DNA of 47,868 nucleotides from an uncultured Anaerotignum sp. (GCA_910578425.1 CAJTQX010000018.1:1-47868), one strand, 5' to 3'; positions 25,507 to 34,078 are shown, counted from the stretch's first letter. Notes: a model not told the origin generated them from the sequence alone. Translations and numbers: made by a program.

Positions 25507-26283
25507 ATGATACTTGTCATTGATGTAAGCAATACGAATATGGTATTCGGCGTATTTGAGGGGAAAACGCTCAAGGCAAGCTGGCGGCTTTCCACACAGA
25601 GCGGCCGCACCTCCGATGAAACGGGGCTGATGATCCGTTCGCTGTTTGAATATTCTGAGGTTTCTGTGGGCGATGTGAAAGCGGTCGTGGTTTCTTCCGT
25701 TGTGCCGAACGTAATGTATTCCACGCTGAACGGGATACGGAAATTTTTGAAAATGGAGCCGATGATCGTGCGCGCAGGCATGAAAACAGGCATCAACCTG
25801 CGTATGGAAAACCCTAAGGAAATGGGGACGGACAGAATTGTGAACCTTGTTGCTGCCTATGAGATTTACGGTGGACCGGCTATTGTAGTGGATTACAGCA
25901 CAGCAACAACGTTTGACGTTGTCAGCGAAACAGGCGAATTTTTAACGGGGATTACCGCGCCTGGGCTGGAAATCTGCGCGGACGCGCTTTACCATAAGGC
26001 GGCGAAGCTGCCGAAATTTGAAATTGTGCGCCCGAGGAGCATGATTACGCGGAACACTGTGGAAAGTATGCAGGCGGGGCTGGTATACGGGCATATCGGC
26101 GAAGCGGTTTATATTATAGAGCAGATACGGGAGCATTTTGGCTTGCCGGATATGAAGGTGATTGCCACTGGCGGATTTGCGAAGGTAATCCAGGAGGAAA
26201 ATAAGATTTTCGATGTATATGATCCTGTTCTTGCGCTGCATGGGCTGCGGCTGATTTATGAGAAGAACAAGAGCAGGAGATAG
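25507..26283 (+). CDS. coaX: Type III pantothenate kinase paralogue with altered phosphate loops
   Basis: 258 residues, with the ASKHA fold of CoaX. The phosphate-1 motif, normally DxGNT, is DVSNTN (Ser8), and the second motif, normally D(F/Y)GTAT, is DYSTATTFD (Ser131). In the copy downstream the matching residues are Gly8 and Gly131. Other parts are kept: NPKEMGTDRIVN, ITAPGLEICADALY, GLVYGHIG and ATGGFAKVI. The start is taken as ATG 25507, nine bases after AAGGAG; ATG 25501 is only three bases from it. CoaX normally makes 4'-phosphopantothenate. The two substitutions raise the possibility of reduced, altered or regulatory function; this is inference. Confidence 0.9.
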   Translation: MILVIDVSNTNMVFGVFEGKTLKASWRLSTQSGRTSDETGLMIRSLFEYSEVSVGDVKAVVVSSVVPNVMYSTLNGIRKFLKMEPMIVRAGMKTGINLRMENPKEMGTDRIVNLVAAYEIYGGPAIVVDYSTATTFDVVSETGEFLTGITAPGLEICADALYHKAAKLPKFEIVRPRSMITRNTVESMQAGLVYGHIGEAVYIIEQIREHFGLPDMKVIATGGFAKVIQEENKIFDVYDPVLALHGLRLIYEKNKSRR

Positions 26284-26294
26284 GAGGCAGACAG

Positions 26295-27065
26295 ATGCTT
26301 TTGGTAATCGACGTTGGCAATACAAATTATGTTTTGGGCGTGTACCGAGGGGACAAGCTGATCAAATGCTGGCGTATGGCGACAGGGGATAACCGGACGG
26401 CAGACGAAACGGGCATTTTTATTCACGGGCTTTTCGATGCTTCGGGCGTCAACGCAAAGGAGATTGAAGCGGTTATCATTTCTTCCGTCGTGCCGGACAT
26501 TATGTATTCGCTGACGCAGGGGATACGGAAATATTTGGGCATCGAACCGATGATTGTGAGCGCGGGCATGAAAACAGGCATTGTAATCAAACGGGATAAT
26601 CCCAGAGCGGTTGGTGCGGACAGGATCGTCAATATGGTGGCGGCAAACGAGATCTACGGCGGTCCGGCGGTCGTCATAGATTACGGGACGGCAAATACGT
26701 TTGACGTAATCAACGAGAAATCGGAATTTATCACCGGTTTTATTACGCCCGGCATTTCGACCTGCGCGGACGCGCTCTACCAGAGGGCGGCGCAGCTGCC
26801 GAAGGTGGAGATCAAAAAGCCGAAATCCATCGTTGTGAAAAATACGGTGGGCAGCATACAGGCAGGGCTTGTGCTGGGGCATATCGGGCAGACGAGATAT
26901 ATCATACAGGAGCTGAAACGGGAGCTGGACCTGCCGGATATGAAGGTCATCGCGACAGGCGGGCTTGCGCGGGTGATTGATCCGGACAGAAAGATTTTCG
27001 ATGTGCTGGACCCTGTGCTGACGCTCAAGGGGCTGAAAATACTGTATCAGAAGAATAAGGGCTGA
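26295..27065 (+). CDS. coaX: Type III pantothenate kinase
   Basis: 256 residues, colinear with the copy upstream and sharing most motifs. The phosphate loops are canonical: DVGNTN (residues 6-11) and DYGTANTFD (from residue 129); NPRAVGADRIVN, ITPGISTCADALYQRAAQLP and ATGGLARVI follow. First step of CoA synthesis from pantothenate; CoaX needs a monovalent cation and is not feedback-inhibited by CoA. It starts at ATG 26295 behind GGAGG, 11 bases after copy 1, so they are one transcript. A terminator follows. Confidence 0.95.
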   Translation: MLLVIDVGNTNYVLGVYRGDKLIKCWRMATGDNRTADETGIFIHGLFDASGVNAKEIEAVIISSVVPDIMYSLTQGIRKYLGIEPMIVSAGMKTGIVIKRDNPRAVGADRIVNMVAANEIYGGPAVVIDYGTANTFDVINEKSEFITGFITPGISTCADALYQRAAQLPKVEIKKPKSIVVKNTVGSIQAGLVLGHIGQTRYIIQELKRELDLPDMKVIATGGLARVIDPDRKIFDVLDPVLTLKGLKILYQKNKG

Positions 27066-27075
27066 AGGCCATGCG

Positions 27076-27106
27076 GGGCAGACGGTTTTGTCTGCCCTGT
27101 CTTTTT
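27076..27106 (+). terminator. Terminator after the coaX pair
   Basis: Stem gggcagac / gtctgccc with a 6-nt loop, followed by a T-rich tail. Confidence 0.85.
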
Positions 27107-27183
27107 GGAAAGGGAATGGCAGGCCGATAAGAAAGTTTTTCTTTCGGAAAAAGATATTTTGGGTATGCAAAGCAGAGGTTTTG

Positions 27184-27192
27184 TGCTATACT
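27184..27192 (+). promoter_or_regulatory. Extended -10 promoter of secDF
   Basis: TG-C-TATACT (27184-27192), a TG-extended -10; the -35 region is weak. The start of secD follows about 50 nt later. Confidence 0.55.
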
Positions 27193-27244
27193 TTTGTGCG
27201 GAAAAGTTCTGTAAAGAACAAAGAAATTTGGGAGGTATCAGAAA

Positions 27245-28483
27245 ATGAAGATGAAAGGCAGACTGATGCTGCTTGTCATGCTGGTTGTGGCTATCGCGCT
27301 GGGCGCGGTTTCCTATTACGGCATCGGCGAGGACAGGCAGATGAGTGCGGCGCAGATTAAGCAGGGGCTGGATCTGAGCGGCGGCGTGGACATTGTGTAT
27401 GAAGCGGACCAGGCGGCGGTAACGGACGAGGAAATGGCAGCGGCGATTTCCCTGCTCCAGGGGCGTCTGGACTGGAACGGCTGGACGGAGGCGGAGGTCG
27501 CGAAGGAAGGCGACAAGCGTATCCGCGTGCAGATTCCAGGCGTGGAAAATGCGGAGGAGGCCATACAGCAGATTGGCAAGACGGCGCAGCTTTCTTTTGC
27601 CGATGAGGCGGGAAATATCCTGCTGACCGGCGATATGGTGCGCAACGCCACGAAGCAGGTGGGCGCGATGGAGCAGAATGGGCCTTCCGCGCCGTATGTC
27701 GCGCTGGAATTTAATGATGAGGGCAAACAGCGGTTTGCGGCTGCGACTGCGGCAAACATCGGCAAGGTCATTTATATCATCATGGACGAGGAAGTTATCA
27801 GCGCGCCTGTGGTGCAGACTGCCATTACAGACGGACAGGCTGTGATTACCGGACAGTTTACCGGAGAAGGCGCGGAGGAGCTCGCGTCCCTGATTCGTGC
27901 GGGTTCCCTGCCGTTCAACCTGAACGTGATACAGATGAAGAACGTAGGCGCGAGGCTGGGCGCGGACGCGCTTTCCGCCGGCATCAAGGCGGGTGCGATC
28001 GGCATCGGGCTGGTGCTGCTGTTTATGCTTTTTGCGTACAAGGTGCTGGGGCTTGCGGCAGACTGGGCGTTGCTGATTTATATGGGTCTGGAACTGATTG
28101 CGCTGAGCGTGCTGCATGTAACGCTGACGCTGCCGGGGATTGCCGGTATTGTGCTTTCGGCCGGCATGGCGGTGGACGCCAACGTCGTTATTTTTGAACG
28201 CATCAAAGAGGAACTGATACTGGGCAAAACGCTGCGCTCCGCGGTGAAAAACGGCTTTTCCAGAGCCCTGCCCGCGATACTGGACGGCAATGTAACAACG
28301 CTGATTGCGGCAGGCGTGCTGTTCTTCCTTGGTTCGGGTACAGTGAAGGGCTTTGCGACAACGCTGATGATTGGTATTGTTATTTCCATGTTCACCGCGC
28401 TTGTGATAACGCGGGTGATTGTGAAGGGTTTGATTTATGCGGGCGTGCATAACCCGAAATATTATGGGCTGAGAGCGAAATAA
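27245..28483 (+). CDS. secD: Protein translocase subunit SecD
   Basis: 412 residues. A first membrane helix (about residues 5-24), a periplasmic/extracellular domain with KQGLDLSGGVDIVYEAD, the P1 head, and a C-terminal five-helix RND-like bundle with LPGIAGIVLSAGMAVDANVVIFERIKEEL. SecDF uses the proton or sodium gradient to pull exported proteins through SecYEG. It is short compared with proteobacterial SecD but normal for clostridia. Start ATG 27245 behind GGGAGGT; secF begins 13 bases after its stop. Confidence 0.95.
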   Translation: MKMKGRLMLLVMLVVAIALGAVSYYGIGEDRQMSAAQIKQGLDLSGGVDIVYEADQAAVTDEEMAAAISLLQGRLDWNGWTEAEVAKEGDKRIRVQIPGVENAEEAIQQIGKTAQLSFADEAGNILLTGDMVRNATKQVGAMEQNGPSAPYVALEFNDEGKQRFAAATAANIGKVIYIIMDEEVISAPVVQTAITDGQAVITGQFTGEGAEELASLIRAGSLPFNLNVIQMKNVGARLGADALSAGIKAGAIGIGLVLLFMLFAYKVLGLAADWALLIYMGLELIALSVLHVTLTLPGIAGIVLSAGMAVDANVVIFERIKEELILGKTLRSAVKNGFSRALPAILDGNVTTLIAAGVLFFLGSGTVKGFATTLMIGIVISMFTALVITRVIVKGLIYAGVHNPKYYGLRAK

Positions 28484-28496
28484 GGAGGCGGAAAAA

Positions 28497-29384
28497 ATGA
28501 AGATAATCGAAAACAGAAAAATATTTTTTGCCGTTTCCGTTGTGCTGATTTGCATTGGCTTTGCGGCGATGGCTTTCAACGCGAACGCAGGGCGCGGCGC
28601 GCTGAACTGGGACGTAGAATTTACGGGCGGTACGTCTATGGAGCTTGACATGGGCGGCGCGTTTGAAAACGATGCTTTGGAGGATATTGTGCGGGAGGTA
28701 ACCGGTCAGACAAGCCCGCAGATCCAGCAGGTTATCGGTACAAATTCTGTTGGCATCAAGTTGCAGTCCATTGACAGCGAGATGCGTGTCGCGCTGATGG
28801 ACGCGGTAACGGCGGCTTATCCTGACGCGGAGCTGACGGAGGCAAACGATATCAGCGGAACGGTCAGCGGGGAAATGCAGCAGGCGGCGATCAAGGCAAC
28901 ACTGATTGCGTGCGTGGCAATGCTCCTGTATATTTCCCTTCGGTTCAGGGATTTCCGCGCGGGCGGCAGTGCTATCATCGCGTTGATTCACGATGTACTG
29001 ATTGTACTGGCGGCATACGCGCTTTTGCGTATTCCGGTCAATCAGTCATTCATTGCGGTGCTGCTGACGATACTGGGGTATTCGGTCAATTCGACCATTG
29101 TTATTTTTGACCGTATCCGCGAAAACAAATCTGTATTCCAGACAGGGCACGCGGCGGAGAAAATCAATAAGAGCGTCAGCCAGACGCTGGCAAGGTCTAT
29201 CAATACGTCCCTGACAACGCTGTTTACCATTGGCGCGATTTATATTCTGGGCGTGCAGTCTATTAAGGAATTTTCACTGCCTCTGATTGTCGGCATCGTT
29301 GCGGGCGCGTATTCGTCTATCTGTATTTCCGGCTCAGTATGGTATACTTTCCTGCCGAAAATCGAAAAGGGCGAAAAGGCCTGA
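28497..29384 (+). CDS. secF: Protein translocase subunit SecF
   Basis: 295 residues with six helices. The N-terminal NWDVEFTGGTSMELDM segment and the C-terminal TILGYSVNSTIVIFDRIREN mark the family. It works with SecD in one complex. Start ATG 28497 behind AGGAGG. A strong bidirectional terminator follows. Confidence 0.95.
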   Translation: MKIIENRKIFFAVSVVLICIGFAAMAFNANAGRGALNWDVEFTGGTSMELDMGGAFENDALEDIVREVTGQTSPQIQQVIGTNSVGIKLQSIDSEMRVALMDAVTAAYPDAELTEANDISGTVSGEMQQAAIKATLIACVAMLLYISLRFRDFRAGGSAIIALIHDVLIVLAAYALLRIPVNQSFIAVLLTILGYSVNSTIVIFDRIRENKSVFQTGHAAEKINKSVSQTLARSINTSLTTLFTIGAIYILGVQSIKEFSLPLIVGIVAGAYSSICISGSVWYTFLPKIEKGEKA

Positions 29385-29467
29385 TATCTGGAAGAACAGA
29401 GAAGAAGCCTGCAGGCATGAGAAAACATATATGGGTTTTTGCTTTTTCGGGTGATGAAATGTGAAAA

Positions 29468-29500
29468 AAATATCCGCAGACCTCGGGTCTGCGGATATTT
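29468..29500. terminator. Bidirectional terminator (secF and small membrane protein)
   Basis: Perfect 15-bp stem aaatatccgcagacc / ggtctgcggatattt with a 3-nt tcg loop. It lies between the secF stop and the minus-strand gene stop at 29543. Confidence 0.92.
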
Positions 29501-29542
29501 CATATTGTAAGGAAAAATACTATCGTTTTTCAACTGCAAAGA

Positions 29543-29758
29543 TTATGCATGAAGCAGCTTTGCGGTTCTTTTTTCGATCTGGTTCATGCTTAAATCGCAA
29601 AGCGTTACAAATGCAACTGCTGTCAGCAGTATGCCCGCCGCGACAACAACATGGCCCGCAAAAGTAGCTGTGCCCAGAACGCCGATGTAGCAAAGGATTG
29701 CGAATAACACGATGTCTGCAAAAATTACACTGTTCTGAAAATATTTATCGTTTTTCAT
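29543..29758 (-). CDS. Hypothetical small two-helix membrane protein
   Basis: 71 residues with two hydrophobic helices (about residues 12-32 and 36-57), and a short basic tail. The start is the second of two adjacent ATGs (29758), about nine bases from AGGAGG; the ATG at 29764 is too close. A consensus promoter lies upstream (29824-29852). Family unknown; the promoter, site and flanking terminator support a real gene. Confidence 0.75.
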   Translation of the reverse strand: MKNDKYFQNSVIFADIVLFAILCYIGVLGTATFAGHVVVAAGILLTAVAFVTLCDLSMNQIEKRTAKLLHA

Positions 29759-29823
29759 AGCCATTTACCTCCTAAAGATATGATTCCTTTTATCTGTTTT
29801 GGAGAGCTCCCTTTCATGGCTAT

Positions 29824-29852
29824 ACTATATCACGAAGTTTTCTGTTTGTAAA
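29824..29852 (-). promoter_or_regulatory. SigA-type promoter on the minus strand
   Basis: Reading the minus strand: TTTACA (29852-29847), a 17-bp spacer and TATAGT (29829-29824). The leader to the small membrane protein is about 60 nt. Confidence 0.7.
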
Positions 29853-29906
29853 ATTCAAAGAATCTAATTCCATGATTAATAAATTCAATATAGGATTGTC
29901 CTCTTT

Positions 29907-31028
29907 TTACGGTAGGTCATACGTTACCTCAAACGAGACCAGCCCCGCATCGGCAGGAGCGATGCTTTCCGGAGGCAGATAAAATGCCGCGCCGTCTTTT
30001 GTCAGATAAAACCCAACGCTGCCAAGCTGGCGTTCCAGCCTTGTTTCCGCATCGCGATAAAATTCGTCAGGTTTTTCCTTTATCATCGCCTGGAAACCAG
30101 AGCGGAACAGGTCCTCCAGCTCGGACTGGCTGTCCGGAAACAGTTCTCCCATTGTGGCCTGTTTACCCGATGCAAGGGAAAACGTATGCGAGGAACAGAG
30201 TTTTTTCTCCGATGTTCCGGTAAAGCTGTCCGCCGCCCCCAAAAAGGAGGCATAGTTCCCGTCATTCCTTGTCAGGCGGTAGCTGCCGAGGTAAAAATAC
30301 GGCTGGAAATTGTTCGGATGTGCCGCATATGCCTTTTGCGCCGCGTCGCTGTATTCCCGCAGAAAGCCCTGCCCTTCGGCAAAGGCGGCTTCCGCCATCA
30401 GCATGTTGATGGCATCCGCGGTGGATTTTTTCTGCTCCAATAATTCACATTCCAGCTTGACCGTCAGCACAGCTGTGCCGTCTGCCGCGCGGATCTCCGC
30501 CGTAAAACCGCCCGGCTTCGGCTCGCTCTGTATGGTTTGTGTGCCGTTGCTTTCCTCTGGTTGGACGGACTGGTCTGGCAGGGCAGGAGTCTGTCCGCCA
30601 TTCTGGGACTGTATGGTTACGGTATAGCTGGGCTCGTCCCAACTGACTGCCGCACCGAAGCTTTCGGCAATAGCGCGGACGGGCACCAGTGTGCGTTCGT
30701 TGATAATCTGCGCCGGAACAGCCATCGTATAAAGCAGCTGTCCGTTTTTGTACAGATCTGCATCGCCAATGCGGAACTGGAGGGTATCCCCTGCGGCAAG
30801 GGCAGTTACGGTTTGCAGGCTTTCGTCCCAGTATACCTGCGCGCCAAGGGCCTGAAAGATGGCGCGCATCGGCACAAGCGTGCGGTCATCCTGTATGACG
30901 GGCGGCTGGTCGAAGGTAAGCACGCGCCCATCCACGATTACTGTAACCGGAGGGTGCGCGGATACCTGCAAGGACGCCGGTGCGCAGAGCAGGGCGGCGG
31001 CAAGAGCCCCCGCGAGTATTTTTTTCAT
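29907..31028 (-). CDS. Secreted stalk-domain protein with DUF4163/DUF3298 C-terminus
   Basis: 373 residues. A signal peptide (about 1-24) is followed by a stalk domain (about 28-145) with VIVDGRVLTFDQPPVIQDDRTLVPMRAI, YWDESLQTVTA, NERTLVPVRAIAESFGAAVSWD. A linker and a DUF4163/DUF3298-like region (about 195-373) end with FYLTKDGAAFYLPPESIAPADAG, a pattern shared with RsiV and PdaC-like proteins. Start ATG 31028 lies ten bases from AAAGGAG; ATG 31034 is the alternative. It is 35 bases downstream of the C_GCAxxG_C_C gene. A cell-surface ligand-binding role is inferred. Confidence 0.8.
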   Translation of the reverse strand: MKKILAGALAAALLCAPASLQVSAHPPVTVIVDGRVLTFDQPPVIQDDRTLVPMRAIFQALGAQVYWDESLQTVTALAAGDTLQFRIGDADLYKNGQLLYTMAVPAQIINERTLVPVRAIAESFGAAVSWDEPSYTVTIQSQNGGQTPALPDQSVQPEESNGTQTIQSEPKPGGFTAEIRAADGTAVLTVKLECELLEQKKSTADAINMLMAEAAFAEGQGFLREYSDAAQKAYAAHPNNFQPYFYLGSYRLTRNDGNYASFLGAADSFTGTSEKKLCSSHTFSLASGKQATMGELFPDSQSELEDLFRSGFQAMIKEKPDEFYRDAETRLERQLGSVGFYLTKDGAAFYLPPESIAPADAGLVSFEVTYDLP

Positions 31029-31063
31029 TGGCATATCGCTCCTTTCACCGCTGGCAGGCTGGA

Positions 31064-31549
31064 TTATTTTTCCGCGCTGTTGGCTTCTTCTGCGTATTTT
31101 GCTGCCAGCCCCGCACAGTAGCCAATCATCTGCATGCAGCTTTTCTTTCGGGTCTTGCCCTCAAAATCCCCATGAGGTGCGGCAAGCTCCGAGCATATCA
31201 ACGTGCCATATTCATCCTTTATTTCCTCAACCATGCGTCCTACAATGTCATAAATACCGTTCAGCTCCTGTATCCGTTCCGCCATCGTTTCCTTTTCTGC
31301 CGGATTTTTCCGCCCCACGATGGTGCTCAGGGCCATGACCGCGCCGGTTACTGCGCCGCAGGTGTTTTTCGTATGACCCATACCGCCGCCGAAGCCTGTC
31401 GCCAGCGCGATAACATCTTTCGGGAACGGGGTTTCAAAGTTTGCCATAAAGCTGCCCAGTACGCACTCCGAGCAGTTCAGCCCCTGCCGGAAACCGTTTT
31501 TCGCGTCCTGTTCCACCTGTTCTCTTGCTGTCAGTTTCTTTTCTTCCAT
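31064..31549 (-). CDS. C_GCAxxG_C_C family redox protein
   Basis: 161 residues. Conserved cysteines follow the family pattern: NCSECVLGSF, then GFGGGMG with NTCGAVTGAV, then LICSEL, and CMQMIGYCAGLAAKY near the C-terminus. The family (often beside redox or Crp-like regulators) is thought to be redox-active; its substrate is unknown. Start ATG 31549 behind AAAGGAGG. It lies between the Crp/Fnr-type regulator (38 bases upstream) and the stalk protein (35 bases downstream), all on the minus strand. Confidence 0.85.
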   Translation of the reverse strand: MEEKKLTAREQVEQDAKNGFRQGLNCSECVLGSFMANFETPFPKDVIALATGFGGGMGHTKNTCGAVTGAVMALSTIVGRKNPAEKETMAERIQELNGIYDIVGRMVEEIKDEYGTLICSELAAPHGDFEGKTRKKSCMQMIGYCAGLAAKYAEEANSAEK

Positions 31550-31587
31550 TGTTTTTCCTCCTTTACAAACTTAATAAATTTTTTGTA

Positions 31588-32250
31588 TTATAATGTCAGT
31601 TCGTACAGTCTTTTTTTATCCAGCAGTTCCACGCGCCCGCGTTCCACAGTAACCAGCCCTTTTTTCTTGAGTTTTTTCAGGCTCCGGCTGACAGCCTCCC
31701 TCGAACTTCCGATATTTTCTGCCAGTTCCTCCTGTGTTGCCAGCAGAACTGTGCTTTTTCGTTCCCGGCTTTCCTCCAACAAATGGCTTACCAGACGTTT
31801 TTCCAGAGAAAGGAACATCAGCTGCCGCATTGTTTCCGATAAATCAGACAATCTGTCTGCCAGCATACGAAATGAAAAATTCTGTACATATACATTTTCC
31901 CGTTCTGCTTCGCCATAAACCTCGGCGGGGATTATCAGCAGTTCTGAATCTTTTTCCGCCACAGCTTCCATCGCGAAACAAATGGACGAGAGTGCACAGG
32001 AGGAGGAAGGTACGCACATCTGCCCTTCCCGCAAATGAAACAGGGTCGCTTTTTTGCCGGTTTCTGAAACCATTGCGGTGCGGATGCCGCCGGAAAGCAC
32101 CCAAATCATGCCGGATTTCTCCTGCTCCGGCGAATAAATGGTTTCCCCTGCCTGAAACTGCACGCGTTCCGCGCTTTCCTGAAAAGCCCGTTTCTGTGCC
32201 TCTGTCAAATGGGGGAAAAAGGGTAAATGTTCCATCATTTCTTTTTCCAT
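31588..32250 (-). CDS. Crp/Fnr family transcriptional regulator
   Basis: 220 residues. The N-terminal cyclic-nucleotide-binding-like domain (about residues 15-125, QAGETIYSPEQEKSGMIWVLSGGIRTAMVS) is followed by a helix and the C-terminal winged HTH (LATQEELAENIGSSREAVSRSLKKLKKKGLV). The cysteines Cys47-type residues of FNR clusters are not in the usual N-terminal set, so oxygen sensing by an Fe-S cluster is not supported. Start ATG 32250 behind AAAGGGGG, with a promoter at 32271-32300. Probably heads a three-gene minus-strand transcript. Confidence 0.9.
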   Translation of the reverse strand: MEKEMMEHLPFFPHLTEAQKRAFQESAERVQFQAGETIYSPEQEKSGMIWVLSGGIRTAMVSETGKKATLFHLREGQMCVPSSSCALSSICFAMEAVAEKDSELLIIPAEVYGEAERENVYVQNFSFRMLADRLSDLSETMRQLMFLSLEKRLVSHLLEESRERKSTVLLATQEELAENIGSSREAVSRSLKKLKKKGLVTVERGRVELLDKKRLYELTL

Positions 32251-32270
32251 TCTACTGCCCCCTTTCTGCT

Positions 32271-32300
32271 ATTTTACGCCAAAGTTCGCCCTTCTGTCAA
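32271..32300 (-). promoter_or_regulatory. SigA-type promoter of the Crp/Fnr gene
   Basis: Reading the minus strand: TTGACA (32300-32295), an 18-bp spacer and TAAAAT (32276-32271). Confidence 0.7.
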
Positions 32301-32348
32301 ATAGGAAGAAGGGGGCAGAAGGCTTTCCGGCAGGAAAAAAGGCAAAGG

Positions 32349-32379
32349 AAAAAGACGCCCCTCCCAGAGCGTCTTTTTT
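32349..32379. terminator. Terminator after the aminotransferase
   Basis: Stem aaaaagacgc / gcgtcttttt with a 10-nt loop and U-runs on both strands. It lies 35 nt past the aminotransferase stop (minus strand) and upstream of the Crp/Fnr promoter. Confidence 0.85.
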
Positions 32380-32412
32380 TGTACAGGCAATACATAAAGC
32401 CTATTTTTTATC

Positions 32413-33621
32413 TTATTTGTGGCCTGCTGCCTTGTAAGCCTCGATACCTTTGCCAAGCAGCTCGATACCTCTGGCCATATCGTCAGCGTTCAGGATGTAA
32501 GCGATACGCAGCTCGTTTTTGCCGATGCCGGGTGTTGCGTAGAAGCCTTCAGCAGGAGCGTACATAACTGTTTCGCCGTTATCTCTGAATTCCTTCAGCA
32601 GGAAGATCAGCAGGTCTTCTGCGTTTTCAACGGGCAGTTTGCATGTAATGTAGAATGCGCCGCCGGGTTTTTCGCAGATTACGCCGGGGATCTTCTTGAG
32701 CGCTTCGTAGGAAACATCTCTGCGGTGCTCGTACTCTTTTCTTACTTCATCAAAGAAGGAAGGATCCAGCTTGTACATTGCTGTCGCGCCAACCATTTCC
32801 AGTGTAGGGCAGCACAGACGGCCCATAGCGATCTTCATAACGTTAGCCATGAATTCATCGTTTTTGCAGACGATGCAGCCGATACGTGCGCCGCATGCGG
32901 AGAATCTCTTGGAAACGGAGTCGATAATGATAACTCTGTCTTCAACGTCAGGATACTGACCGAAGGACGTCATTTCTCTGCCATCGTAAGCGAATTCTCT
33001 GTAAACTTCGTCTGCAAGAATCCACAGATCGTGGTCTTTTGCGAAATCGCAGATTACTCTCATATCTTCTCTGGAAAGGATGCAGCCGGTAGGGTTGCCG
33101 GGGTTAACCAGAGAGATCATTTTTGTCTTATCTGTTACAACCTTTTCCAGGCGTTCTCTGATCGCGTATTTGTAGCCTTCTTCAGCGTATGTAGTAACAG
33201 GTTTTACAACGCCGTCAGCAGCCTGAATAAATGTAAGGTAGTTTGTGTAGTAGGGTTCTGCTACGATAACCTCATCGCCGGGGTTGATCAGGGACAGGAA
33301 TACCAGTGTCAGGGCTTCGGAACCGCCGCTTGTGATCAGGACGTTCTTTCTTTCCAGATTCATTTCAAATCTCTTGAAATAGTCGATAATAGCGTCCTGC
33401 AGTTCAGGCAGACCGGGGGATTCTGCATATGCCAGAACCTTCTGGTCGAAGTTTTTGATTGCCTCCAAAAATACGGGAGGTGTTTCGATATCGGGCTGGC
33501 CGATGTTCAGGTGATAGATTTTTGTACCCTGAGCCTTTGCTTCCGCAGCCATAGGGTTAAACTTTCTGATGGGAGAGTTCTGCATTGCCTGTACTCTGTC
33601 AGATAATTTCATGTCTTTCAC
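32413..33621 (-). CDS. PLP-dependent aminotransferase, class I (AspB-like)
   Basis: 402 residues. Fold type I aminotransferase with IYHLNIGQPDIETPP, ITSGGSEALTLVF, LVNPGNPTGCILS, ILADEVYREFAYDG and the Schiff-base lysine in DSVSKRFSACGARIGC (Lys238). It moves an amino group between an amino acid and a 2-oxo acid; the exact pair cannot be read from sequence. About 15 of 20 arginine codons are AGA, unlike most neighbours but like rplS, which points to very high expression, perhaps in amino-acid fermentation (inference). It has its own promoter and terminator. Start ATG 33621 behind AAAAGGAG. Confidence 0.9.
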   Translation of the reverse strand: MKDMKLSDRVQAMQNSPIRKFNPMAAEAKAQGTKIYHLNIGQPDIETPPVFLEAIKNFDQKVLAYAESPGLPELQDAIIDYFKRFEMNLERKNVLITSGGSEALTLVFLSLINPGDEVIVAEPYYTNYLTFIQAADGVVKPVTTYAEEGYKYAIRERLEKVVTDKTKMISLVNPGNPTGCILSREDMRVICDFAKDHDLWILADEVYREFAYDGREMTSFGQYPDVEDRVIIIDSVSKRFSACGARIGCIVCKNDEFMANVMKIAMGRLCCPTLEMVGATAMYKLDPSFFDEVRKEYEHRRDVSYEALKKIPGVICEKPGGAFYITCKLPVENAEDLLIFLLKEFRDNGETVMYAPAEGFYATPGIGKNELRIAYILNADDMARGIELLGKGIEAYKAAGHK

Positions 33622-33759
33622 TTCTCCTTTTCATAAATAATTCATAAAAATAGATGAAAAAAACGGTTCTTTCCGGACTGCTTTCCGGCTGTTGTGAAAT
33701 ATCGTTCATTGCCGCATGGTTCCACAACATTCCCAAAAAAACTGCCCGAACACAATACC

Positions 33760-33787
33760 AGTATACCACTTTTCAGGAAAAAGGCAA
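33760..33787 (-). promoter_or_regulatory. Extended -10 promoter of the aminotransferase
   Basis: Reading the minus strand: TTGCCT (33787-33782), a 16-bp spacer and TATACT (33765-33760), with TG one base before the -10. The leader to the gene is about 130 nt. Confidence 0.6.
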
Positions 33788-33890
33788 GGCGTTCTTGTGA
33801 AGTTTTCTACAATCTCATATTTTTTGTATATTTTTTCGTACATTTTTGCCTGCCTGCATCGGATTCCTGCTTTTTTTGGGCTGCTTCCGC

Positions 33891-33926
33891 AAAAAAACGG
33901 CTGAAAAAATGTTCATTTCACAGCCG
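33891..33926 (-). terminator. Terminator on the minus strand after the GNAT-like gene
   Basis: Stem cggctg / cagccg (33898-33903 and 33921-33926) with seven U's following on the minus strand (33897-33891). It lies in a 450-bp gap (33622-34071), which otherwise holds only the aminotransferase promoter and AT-rich sequence. Confidence 0.7.
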
Positions 33927-34036
33927 CAGAATGAAGAAAAATATTTTTTTTGATAAAAAAATGAAAAATGAACAATATTTTTACGCTGGGAGAGCAAGAT
34001 TTTGTTCGTTCTCACGTTGAAATTGCAGGAAAATGA

Positions 34037-34078
34037 AAGCTGCTTTTTTATTAAAATTGTTCCATAAAAAGTCAGCTT
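34037..34078 (-). terminator. Hairpin at the 3' end of the GNAT-like gene
   Basis: Imperfect stem aagctgcttttt / aaaaagtcagctt spanning the stop codon at 34072. A second, stronger terminator lies 110 nt further on. Confidence 0.5.
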
